This document shows positions 34,708-41,516 of a DNA stretch of 41,516 nucleotides, piece after piece. The position numbers were made by a program, and so were the translations under genes. Below the pieces are notes generated by a model, which worked only from the letters and a program-made list of their open reading frames with translations, had not been told where the DNA came from and did not search any database. Source of the stretch: Methanobacteriota archaeon (GTDB taxonomy: Archaea; Thermoplasmatota; Thermoplasmata; SG8-5; JACRNV01); the NCBI GenBank assembly GCA_016214785.1, contig JACRNV010000038.1:1-41516 (forward strand). Direction: 5' to 3'. Every line of letters begins with the position of its first letter. Within the stretch, counting starts at the first letter, position 1.

Positions 34708-36138
34708 ATGACGCCTTCAAGGGAGAATAGGTCGTTCCCGGCGTACAGTGTTAGAAGGGGTGTTGCTATTGGGCTGTGCATTCTTTTCTTTATTAGCTGT
34801 ATTAGTGGGGCATTGGCAACTCCGGTGCATAACAGACCTGGGATCCCAATCGGAGCACCTAGCGCAACATGGTCATGGGGCAATCTTACAATAAAAAAGA
34901 GCCCATCCCCCCCGCGAATAGCAGCCCCATTCGTTCTTCAAACAATACCTATAAACGGCCAATCGGCTGTTCTTCCTAACCAACCATTTTGCATAAACTT
35001 CTCTGGGCCGATGAATACTAGTGCCGGTGCTTGCACCATCGAACCTTATGTCGGGGTTTCTGGTTCATGGGAATGGAATGCAGACGGCACTTGGTACAAT
35101 TATACAGGCGTTAGATGGATTGTTACCAGGCAGTATTGGGTCAACTTGAGCGGATTCAAGGACACCACAGGCATTGATTTAGCTGGGCAAATGTCCTTCA
35201 CGTTTACATCGGGAGGCATCTCATATCCCCCTGCATGCGCGTCGAATCTTCAAGTGGAAAGGAGCACCCCGAATGTCGTTTTACGATGGACGAACATGTC
35301 ATTTGACCCAGACGAATGGCACATTTATCGTTCTAACAATAAACTCGCAGCCTTTCCCACAGCCTGGACGATGGTTTCAATCCCTGGAATTCTAAGAAAT
35401 TGGACGCACAGCAACGCTTATGGCGATGGAAACACCTGGTATTACCTCGTGAGAGGTTATTTCGCCACGATGGAAAACGGAAATTCCACGATGGGCGTGA
35501 AGGCGGTCATCAACACGACATACAACGCCCCCCCGCAAACCAACATCTGGTGGTTATCCCTCCCCTATAATTCGATGTACAAGAAAGCCAGCGACATCGT
35601 GCGCGACCTGGAGGGAGGGAACGGAATCAGCTCCCCGTCGGTAAAGATAGGCCTGGTCGGGCTGTGGACTCCTAGCTTCCAGGCCGCGAAGGCATACGTC
35701 TACGACTCCGCGTTCGGCGAATGGTGGGGCGACGATTTCGCCATCGCCCCCGGCTCAGGGATATGCGTGGATGTGAAAGCCCCATTCTCCTGGGTGATGA
35801 ACGGTACTGATACAACCTCGCAATTATCTTTCACAGTGAACCCGATAAAAACCAACAATTGGTTGCTCTCAATTCCATTTACCTCAAGATATATTACAGC
35901 TTCAGATATCGTTCGAGCCATTGAGGGCGGAGATGGAATAACCTCACCATCAACTAAGATTGACGCTGTAGGCAAGTGGAACCACGGAGGCCAGGCCGTT
36001 AATGTCTACTACTATGATATCGGCTTCTGTGATTGGGAAGGTTATGATGTCACCTTCAACCCAGGCGACGGTATTTATCTTGTTATTATATCAAACTTCA
36101 CGTGGACGCCGCAGCTCATCACCCCGGAGATACCGTGA
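34708..36138 (+). CDS. Secreted multidomain protein with two copies of a 105-residue module
   Basis: A signal peptide occupies residues ~16-37 (Arg-Arg, then a hydrophobic stretch, then ALA). Then come an SbsA-like Ig domain (Big_5 type, FCINFSGPMNTSAG through LAGQMSFTF, ~85-170), an Fn3-like domain (NLQVERSTPNVVLRWTN, ~180-270), and two tandem copies of a module starting at 35524 and 35839. The module reads WWLSLPYNS, KASDIVRDLEGG, SPSVKI, YDSAFGEWWGDDFAI, PGSGI. There is no C-terminal membrane helix, so it is released or held non-covalently. Many Asn-X-Ser/Thr sequons suit the nearby glycosylation genes. The next gene starts inside its stop codon. Function is not recognisable. The codon use is more AT-rich than in the giant gene. 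Confidence 0.88.
   Translation: MTPSRENRSFPAYSVRRGVAIGLCILFFISCISGALATPVHNRPGIPIGAPSATWSWGNLTIKKSPSPPRIAAPFVLQTIPINGQSAVLPNQPFCINFSGPMNTSAGACTIEPYVGVSGSWEWNADGTWYNYTGVRWIVTRQYWVNLSGFKDTTGIDLAGQMSFTFTSGGISYPPACASNLQVERSTPNVVLRWTNMSFDPDEWHIYRSNNKLAAFPTAWTMVSIPGILRNWTHSNAYGDGNTWYYLVRGYFATMENGNSTMGVKAVINTTYNAPPQTNIWWLSLPYNSMYKKASDIVRDLEGGNGISSPSVKIGLVGLWTPSFQAAKAYVYDSAFGEWWGDDFAIAPGSGICVDVKAPFSWVMNGTDTTSQLSFTVNPIKTNNWLLSIPFTSRYITASDIVRAIEGGDGITSPSTKIDAVGKWNHGGQAVNVYYYDIGFCDWEGYDVTFNPGDGIYLVIISNFTWTPQLITPEIP
35524..36135 (+). repeat. Two tandem 315-bp modules (copies 1 and 2 of the 105-residue domain)
   Basis: Units start at Asn codons 35524 and 35839, a 315-bp step. The second is slightly shortened at the C-terminus. 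The same step is found in the next gene. Conserved residues include Ser-Leu-Pro-Tyr/Ile-Pro-Phe, Ala-Ser-Asp-Ile-Val, Glu-Gly-Gly, Ser-Pro-Ser-x-Lys-Ile, and Pro-Gly-x-Gly. Confidence 0.85.
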
Positions 36139-39100
36139 TGAGAGTTAAATCCTTGTTATGTTGTTGCATTTTGATATCGATGGCGATGGCATCTCTGAGC
36201 CTCCAGTCGTTTGCAGCGGATGCACCATCAGACTCTTCGAATGGCAACGTGCATGTGCTGACAGACCAAATATACGATGCGACGAACGACCGTGCATTCA
36301 CTGCAAGTACCGGCCCGGACGCCACACCTAACACAGGCGACGATTATGCGAATGGCTTCATGTACGCATGGAACATCGGCAGCTCGGCTAGAAATGGATG
36401 GGGGTTCATAGGCTCGGGGAACGCCACACCGACAGTTGGATTCGCCGGCTGGGCGCCTCCTGGATATAACGTACCCCCGATGGACATCCCTGGGACATGG
36501 AGGAACAGGAGTGATTTAGGAGCGCCATGGCTCGCGAGGAATCAGGGCGATTTCGGCAGCATTTGGGCGGAATGGATCCCTGGGGACTATGTCGTGCTAT
36601 GCACCGAAGTCCTGTGCACTAACTCATCCGATGGGCAGAACTACACAGCGATATACGAGGGAGCGATGAGCACCGCTGGGTCCGACAACATTGGGGTAAA
36701 TGTCACCCTTTGGAAAATTCCTACTCCGCAGTTCTGGAGCTCCGGTGGATTAATCGGGGTTGCCAATCAGTCTGCGCCCGATCAAGGTATTGAGCATTCA
36801 TGGATGGACTATGGTTACGGCGTATGGACGAGCATGAGCCCTATTACTCCAGCAAATCCCGGGGCATTCCAGGCAAATATGACGAAGAACTCTAATAGCA
36901 CGTGGCAGTGGCTGGACCCAACATGGCTGCCTGGGAAATACTATGCACTGAGGCAGAGATGGTGCTGGAACAGCTCTTCTACAATAGGCTTTTTTACATA
37001 TGGTTATTCACAGTGCACGAAAAACCCAATAATGCCGCCTCCATCGTATGCCACCGGTCCAGTTTCAAACGGGACGAATAACGCGACTCCTACCATTACA
37101 TATACCAACAATACTGCGCCTGCCTATGTTGATATATATTATACGAGTAATGGCGGTACGACCTGGGTTCTTTGGGGGACGGACAATCCAGCGGACGGGT
37201 CTTGGCCAGCGGGAAGCTCGCTACCAGATGGCACTTACTATTGGAATGCCAAGGATCCTTCGGAAGCAGTCCCCTCTGGAGCCGGTGACATCGAGGCTGG
37301 GCCTTATGTTATTGAAACCGTCCAACCTACAGTTACATACACTAATCCATTCGACGGACAGGATAGCGTTTCGACAACCCAGCCTTATCAAATTTATTTC
37401 TCAGAACCGATGAATAAAAGCGCAGGTGTGTGTACAATTACCTATAGTCCATCTCCGCCTACAATTGGGGGAACATGGGCGTGGAGTCCGGATGGCAGAT
37501 GGTACAATTATACGGGTGTGACGTGGAATTCGTTATCTTATTATTGGATTAATCTCACAGGTTTCAAAGATTTAGCGGGAAATAGTCTCGCGGGTGATAC
37601 TTCGTTTATCTTCGCTACACTTTACATCAATCCGCCGGACACGGCAATCAATACAATCACGCCGAACCCCTATACTGGAACTCTTCCAGATGAAGCAACT
37701 TTATACGCTACAGGTACAGACAATGCCACTGGTGGAAAACCTATCGTGGGTATTGCATATCGTATCGATAGGAATGACGACGGCGACTTCATGGACGTGG
37801 GTGAGGGGTGGATGAATATGACACCCCTTCTCGGCAATGGGACGAGTTGGGCTCAATACAGTACTTTGATAGACCTTCACAATTGCTCCATTGCCACGCC
37901 AAACATCGAGGCGAGGGCCGGGGCAGGGAGCCTAATAGTGAAATGGGATATCACGCCAGCATTCGTTACGTATACAATCATCGATACTACAACGCCGACC
38001 GTGAGCTTCGTACCACCGACTCCTGTGAATGAGTCCAGCATGTCGAACGGAACCCGTCCGATTAGGATAACCGCAGAGGATTTCCGCGATGTCTGGACCT
38101 CGGGATATGCCCGGATAACCGCTTACAATCAGACACATTACAATTTTTTCCCGGAAAACACTACGATGAATTTCATCGGCTGGACAAACGGTTCGAATGT
38201 CGATACGTTTGAATACAACATAACCGGGATGCAAATGGGCGATAACATCACATATTGGGTATTTGTGTCCGATGGGACTCAGGTAACGGTTCGATGGCAG
38301 TATTACTTCATCCCTGCGGGATATTGGCCTTGCCACGCCGATAATCTTTGGGTCGAAAAAGCGAATCCTAACATTATAATCCATTGGCAAAATGTCACAG
38401 ACCCCGTCAGCTGGCACATATATTATTCTAATGATAAACTAGCGACATTCCCGGGGAACTGGACGATGACCTCAATCGGTGGCACGGCAAGGACATGGAC
38501 GCACGTTGGAGCTTGCACCGATGGTCTGATCTGGTATTATATTGTCCGAGCATTCACGACGATGGAAGATGATAACTCGACGATGGGCGTGAAGGCGCAA
38601 CTCGGGTTTACAATGAACGCAGCTCCGAACACGAACAATATGTTCTTCTCATTGCCATACAACTGCCAGTACAAGAAAGCGAGCGATATCGTTAAGGATA
38701 TCGAAGGTGGTGACGGGGTCAACTCGCCATCAACGAAGATATCTTTGGTTGGACAGTGGTCACAAGCAGGACAGGCAGGCATCACGTACTTCTACGAACC
38801 ACTCTTCCTGGACTGGGAGGGGACGGACTTCGCCATCGCACCCGGCGACGGATTGTACTTCGGTATAATATCGACCTTCAACTGGGTGATCAATGGTACA
38901 GACACATCCTCGCTGCTGACGTTCACTCTGAACGCAGCACCGACGACGAACAACATGTTCTTTTCCCTGCCATACGCATCGACATGTACGAGGGCCAGTG
39001 ACATAGTCAAGGCAATCGAGGGCGGGGATGGGGTGAACTCGCCGTCTACTAAGATTTCCCTGATTGGGCTGTGGTCGCATCCAGGACAGTCCAGCACTAC

Positions 39101-39236
39101 GTACTTCTACGATCCATACTTCCTGGACTGGGAGGGAACGGACTTCCCTATAATCCCTGGCGATGGCTTGTACCTAGGCATAATATCAAACTTCACATGG
39201 ATCCCTTCTCTAATCACTCCGAGGGTTACCAATTAG
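36138..39236 (+). CDS. Secreted multidomain protein, paralogue of the preceding gene, two copies of the 105-residue module
   Basis: The ATG at 36138 shares its A with the upstream stop (TGATG) and starts a clear signal peptide with three consecutive Cys (~1-28, ending SFAADA). A ~270-residue N-terminal region has no family I recognise. It is followed by an Ig-like segment, an SbsA-like Ig domain (YQIYFSEPMNKSAG through LAGDTSFIF) and a calcium-type DRNDDGDFMD segment. A further Ig-like domain, an Fn3-like domain (NLWVEKANPNIIIHWQN) and two 105-residue modules at 38616 and 38931 complete the 1032 residues. The final Ig, Fn3 and module arrangement repeats that of the upstream gene, so one arose by duplication of the other and gained or lost the N-terminal half. 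No membrane anchor. Its stop lies within the left arm of an inverted repeat. Confidence 0.88.
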   Translation: MRVKSLLCCCILISMAMASLSLQSFAADAPSDSSNGNVHVLTDQIYDATNDRAFTASTGPDATPNTGDDYANGFMYAWNIGSSARNGWGFIGSGNATPTVGFAGWAPPGYNVPPMDIPGTWRNRSDLGAPWLARNQGDFGSIWAEWIPGDYVVLCTEVLCTNSSDGQNYTAIYEGAMSTAGSDNIGVNVTLWKIPTPQFWSSGGLIGVANQSAPDQGIEHSWMDYGYGVWTSMSPITPANPGAFQANMTKNSNSTWQWLDPTWLPGKYYALRQRWCWNSSSTIGFFTYGYSQCTKNPIMPPPSYATGPVSNGTNNATPTITYTNNTAPAYVDIYYTSNGGTTWVLWGTDNPADGSWPAGSSLPDGTYYWNAKDPSEAVPSGAGDIEAGPYVIETVQPTVTYTNPFDGQDSVSTTQPYQIYFSEPMNKSAGVCTITYSPSPPTIGGTWAWSPDGRWYNYTGVTWNSLSYYWINLTGFKDLAGNSLAGDTSFIFATLYINPPDTAINTITPNPYTGTLPDEATLYATGTDNATGGKPIVGIAYRIDRNDDGDFMDVGEGWMNMTPLLGNGTSWAQYSTLIDLHNCSIATPNIEARAGAGSLIVKWDITPAFVTYTIIDTTTPTVSFVPPTPVNESSMSNGTRPIRITAEDFRDVWTSGYARITAYNQTHYNFFPENTTMNFIGWTNGSNVDTFEYNITGMQMGDNITYWVFVSDGTQVTVRWQYYFIPAGYWPCHADNLWVEKANPNIIIHWQNVTDPVSWHIYYSNDKLATFPGNWTMTSIGGTARTWTHVGACTDGLIWYYIVRAFTTMEDDNSTMGVKAQLGFTMNAAPNTNNMFFSLPYNCQYKKASDIVKDIEGGDGVNSPSTKISLVGQWSQAGQAGITYFYEPLFLDWEGTDFAIAPGDGLYFGIISTFNWVINGTDTSSLLTFTLNAAPTTNNMFFSLPYASTCTRASDIVKAIEGGDGVNSPSTKISLIGLWSHPGQSSTTYFYDPYFLDWEGTDFPIIPGDGLYLGIISNFTWIPSLITPRVTN
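38616..39233 (+). repeat. Two tandem 315-bp modules (copies 3 and 4 of the 105-residue domain)
   Basis: Units start at 38616 and 38931, the same 315-bp step as in the upstream gene. Copies 3 and 4 are very close to each other (NMFFSLPY, KASDIVKDIEGGDGVNSPS, FLDWEGTDF, PGDGLY), which indicates recent duplication or gene conversion. Confidence 0.88.
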
Positions 39237-39336
39237 TAAGGTCTCGTTTGTAGCCTATATGAAGTCTCGCTAACGCAACAGAACCCTACCCCGTCGGATG
39301 ACCGACGGCCTACAAATTAGAATCTACTAATTGGTA
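39227..39336. repeat. Inverted-repeat element between secreted protein and PRPP synthetase
   Basis: TACCAATTAGTA (39227-39238) is repeated exactly in inverted form at 39325-39336. The similarity continues inward with gaps (TCT, then TTTGTAG), giving imperfect arms of about 27 bp. Inside lies a perfect hairpin, CCGTCGG-ATGA-CCGACGG (39291-39308). An alternative fold pairs CCCTACC (39284-39290) with GGTAGGG (39333-39339) and encloses that hairpin plus AATTAG/CTAATT (39315-39332), a three-way junction. It could be a terminator, a structured leader, or a small mobile-element remnant. The stop codon of one gene and the start of the next fall in the two arms. Confidence 0.6.
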
Positions 39337-40215
39337 GGGAAAAGCTACTCATTAGTAACGAAAGTCGTCGCTGGCTCCGCGTCCCAGAGGCTCGGGAAAG
39401 GCCTCTCCGAGGCATTGAAGTGCGATCTCGTCCAGATTGAGTCCAAGCGCTTCCCGGACGGCGAGGGCTACGTGCGCATTCTAAGCGACGTCAGCGGCGA
39501 GACCGTGGCCATAGTCCAGAACACCTACCCGGACCAAAACATGGTCGAGCTCTTTCTTCTGCAGGACGCCACGCGCAGGGCGGGCGCCAAGCGCATAATC
39601 ACAGTCGTCCCGTACTTCGGCTACGCGCGCCAGGACAAGCAGTTCCAGCCCGGAGAGGCCATCAGCGCCTCCGCGCTCGCGAAGCTCATAGAGGCCCACA
39701 GCGACGCGACAATAACCGTCGACCTGCACAACCTCAACACCCTCGCCTCGTTCTCCAAGCCCGTGGCCAACGCCAGCGTCATGAAGGCCACAGGGGAGTT
39801 CCTGAAGGGGAAGGCCGATGCCATCCTCTCGCCGGACAAGGGCTCGATAGGGCGCGCGAGGGAGGCCGCTCGGGTCGCGGGGGTGCAGTTCGACCACATC
39901 GAGAAGAAGCGCCTTGACGGAAGCACCGTCCAGATGACCCCAAAGGAGCTGAACGTCCGGGGGAAGCGCGTGGCCATCGTGGACGACATCATCGCCACCG
40001 GGGGGACCATGATGAAGGCCGCGGAGCAGCTGAGGGCACAGGGGGCGACCCGCGTCATTGCCGTCTGCACCCATGGCCTCTTCACCGGGGGTGCGCTCGA
40101 CAAGCTCAGGCAGAGCTTTGACGAAGTGCATGCCTGCGACACCCTGGAATCCCCTGCGAGCACCATCTCGGCAGCCGGTTCCATCGCCGCTGAAATATAT
40201 AAATTTCGGTCTTGA
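39331..40215 (+). CDS. prs: Ribose-phosphate pyrophosphokinase (PRPP synthetase)
   Basis: The enzyme makes PRPP from ribose-5-phosphate and ATP for nucleotide, His and Trp synthesis in the cytosol. Motifs: RFPDGEGYVRI (40-50), the YFGYARQDKQF flexible-loop region (95-105), VDLHN (130-134) and the PRPP loop VDDIIATGGT (217-226). The 294-residue length matches the short archaeal type. The start is uncertain. Homology begins at KVVAGSASQ, and the codon just before it is ACG (39358), where most relatives have ATG. The only usual start in frame upstream is TTG 39331, which lies in the right arm of the inverted repeat and adds nine residues. GC content rises sharply compared with the two preceding genes. 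Confidence 0.95.
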   Translation: MVGKSYSLVTKVVAGSASQRLGKGLSEALKCDLVQIESKRFPDGEGYVRILSDVSGETVAIVQNTYPDQNMVELFLLQDATRRAGAKRIITVVPYFGYARQDKQFQPGEAISASALAKLIEAHSDATITVDLHNLNTLASFSKPVANASVMKATGEFLKGKADAILSPDKGSIGRAREAARVAGVQFDHIEKKRLDGSTVQMTPKELNVRGKRVAIVDDIIATGGTMMKAAEQLRAQGATRVIAVCTHGLFTGGALDKLRQSFDEVHACDTLESPASTISAAGSIAAEIYKFRS

Positions 40216-40379
40216 GTTCGAATGTTGTACCAAATCCCATTTAAATATAATACCCTTATTAGAGCCCAATCAGGTGCAAGCGCCCAACAATCTTAATATA
40301 CGCGTGCGCGTTCCCCTGGTCAAGGGGCCGGCTTTGGGCTGTTTGGACTGAAGGAACGTTTGATAAGGAGGAAAGGAGC
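40216..40379 (+). promoter_or_regulatory. Promoter and ribosome-binding region of the last gene
   Basis: Two TATA-like stretches are present, TTAAATATAA (40241-40250) and TCTTAATATA (40291-40300). A Shine-Dalgarno sequence AAGGAGG (40365-40371) lies eight bases before ATG 40380. The long leader and strong ribosome site contrast with the leaderless-type starts elsewhere. Confidence 0.5.
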
Positions 40380-41516
40380 ATGAAAAAGGGAATATTGAAG
40401 GGAGCTAGCGTGGTGATAGTGGTTCTGATGGTGGCCATGGTGTTCTCCGGCGTGAAGGCCGCGAGGATACAGCCCTACACGAGGTTCGGCGACGATGCCG
40501 CGACCTGGCTGCTGCCTGCGGGAACACTCGTCACCGCATGGATTGACGGAAAGGAATACGGAGCGAACACCTCATTGGCAACAGGGTATTACGCACTTGA
40601 AACCTTGGGAGACGACACTGCGACGGCAGCCGTCAAGGAAGGCGGACTGAACGGCGACGCCATACAGTACGTCATCAACGGAAGGCTGACGACCGCATTA
40701 GCTGGATCGTTCTGCCCCAACGACAACATCACGGACACATTCACCGCCGGCGGCATCCTGCGCGGATGGCTCGGAGCCAACGCCACGCAGCCGCCGCTGC
40801 TGAAGATCAACAACATCACGCACACGTCCAACGTCTTCGTTGGCGGCACCACCGACTACATCAGGATATACAACCCGACGGGCACGGCCCACGACATAAC
40901 GTTCTTCCAGATCGGCAAGAACGACGGCGCAATACCCGGCACATACTGGACAATCACGGGCGTGTCTGCGCTCAACTCGATTGGCGTCAGCCAGCCAATA
41001 GTGCCCGCGGGCGGATATGTCTACGTCAACCTGACCGCCCTCGGCTGCGCGATAGGCGCGAACGACGAGCTCAAGCTCAGGAACGCCACGAGCGGCTACA
41101 TCGTCGACAGGGTGGAGTGGGGAACGATAAACGCCTACCCGGACGAGACAGACATGCCGAACGCGGCGTCGCCGATTGCCGGGAACGAGATACACAGGAC
41201 GACCCCGGGCACCGACACCAACGACTGCAGCGTCGACTTCACCTCCGTCGCGGAGGACGCGTACGACCCGTGGCCACCGACGAGCGTGATCGATGCGATA
41301 GTCCCATACTGGAGGACGACCTCACCGATAACAATAACAGCGACGGCATCCGATACGGGTTCCGGCGTATACAATGTGTCCGCGTGGTACAGGTATGCGG
41401 TGGACAACGCGACCTGGGGCGCGTGGACGGCGATAGGCACGGACACTGCGGCGGCATGGTCGTGGAGCTTCGCGCCGGCGGCGAACGGGTACTACCAGTT
41501 CTACAGCAGGGCGAAC
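40380..41516 (+). CDS. N-terminal part of a secreted protein with lamin-tail-like and Ig-like domains (3' end outside window)
   Basis: The frame stays open to the window edge (379 codons). A signal peptide is clear (KKGILKGA then VVIVVLMVAMVFSGV, cleavage near AAR at ~28). Residues ~30-130 are unassigned. Residues ~140-270 resemble a lamin-tail domain: TTDYIRIYNPTGTAHDITFF, VPAGGYVYVNLTA, then KLRNATSGYIVDRVEWG and the NEIHRTTPGTDTNDC segment, as often seen in secreted archaeal and bacterial proteins. An Ig-like domain follows (SPITITATASDTGSG, WYRYAVDNATWGAWT, NGYYQFYSRAN). It matches the Ig-like domains near the N-terminus of the giant protein (YYEFYTRATDAVGN). It is probably another large surface protein; anchoring cannot be judged. 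Confidence 0.85.
   Translation, partial: MKKGILKGASVVIVVLMVAMVFSGVKAARIQPYTRFGDDAATWLLPAGTLVTAWIDGKEYGANTSLATGYYALETLGDDTATAAVKEGGLNGDAIQYVINGRLTTALAGSFCPNDNITDTFTAGGILRGWLGANATQPPLLKINNITHTSNVFVGGTTDYIRIYNPTGTAHDITFFQIGKNDGAIPGTYWTITGVSALNSIGVSQPIVPAGGYVYVNLTALGCAIGANDELKLRNATSGYIVDRVEWGTINAYPDETDMPNAASPIAGNEIHRTTPGTDTNDCSVDFTSVAEDAYDPWPPTSVIDAIVPYWRTTSPITITATASDTGSGVYNVSAWYRYAVDNATWGAWTAIGTDTAAAWSWSFAPAANGYYQFYSRAN

Noticed and set aside
36102-36137. Earlier GTG start for the second tandem secreted protein
   Set aside because: It would add a hydrophilic stretch before the signal peptide and overlap the upstream gene; ATG 36138 gives a clean signal peptide.
34708-36138. Archaeosortase substrate tail on the tandem secreted proteins
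   Set aside because: Both end in a beta-strand segment (LITPEIP, LITPRVTN) with no membrane helix or basic cluster.
40205-40230. GAGTTCGAAT segment resembling a tRNA T-loop
   Set aside because: No acceptor stem, anticodon arm or D-arm can be formed around it.
39481-40269. Antisense frame opposite PRPP synthetase
   Set aside because: Shadow frame of a highly conserved GC-rich gene with no supporting feature.

Overview
The window reads as a chromosomal piece of an archaeon, most plausibly from the Thermoplasmatota. The evidence is an archaeal-type RNA 3'-phosphate cyclase and PRPP synthetase, an archaeosortase-family protein, a DUF1616 protein, heavy AGG/ATA codon use, and TATA-like boxes about 25-35 bp upstream of start codons (leaderless-style promoters), several with TTG or GTG starts. 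The lineage is an inference; no rRNA or tRNA gene was seen. Genes are packed tightly and no gene-free stretch exceeds about 180 bp.

Layout. (1) 1-559: 3' end of a beta-helix surface protein. (2) 643-5674, minus strand: two FtsX/MacB-type permeases, a GT-C-like membrane protein and RtcA, as one overlapping operon. Its ABC ATPase is transcribed divergently at 5736, followed by a DUF1616 membrane protein and a GT4-type glycosyltransferase. (3) 7436-17247: a surface-glycan cluster with a GT-B transferase, two polytopic membrane proteins (one clearly GT39/PMT_2), UDP-GlcNAc 2-epimerase, a DPM1-like GT2, a flippase-like protein, a second GT2 with C-terminal membrane anchor, and a UDP-sugar epimerase. 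Much of 7.4-14.1 kb is visibly more AT-rich than its flanks. (4) 17353-19218: a TIM-barrel sugar isomerase/epimerase-like protein and a CPBP membrane protease with a C-terminal zinc ribbon. (5) 19396-32436: one 13-kb gene for a 4346-residue secreted, membrane-anchored surface protein. It contains a DNRLRE domain, Ig-like domains, an Fn3-like domain holding three 77-residue repeats, a long beta-helix with nested jelly-roll domains, and exactly twelve 94-residue Ig/cadherin-like repeats. (6) 32533-34586, minus strand: a sugar-nucleotide epimerase overlapping an archaeosortase-family membrane protein that carries a RING/PHD-like zinc finger at its C-terminus. (7) 34708-39236: two tandem paralogous secreted proteins sharing an unfamiliar 105-residue module, four copies in all. 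(8) A structured inverted-repeat region, PRPP synthetase, and the 5' end of another secreted protein with a lamin-tail-like domain.

How the parts may work together (inference): the sugar-nucleotide enzymes, glycosyltransferases and flippase-like protein would build and attach glycans to large, sequon-rich surface proteins. The archaeosortase could process the C-terminal tail of the giant protein that converges on it. The archaeosortase-RING fusion and its pairing with the giant repeat protein are the strongest candidates for something undescribed. The nested-domain architecture and the 105-residue module come next.
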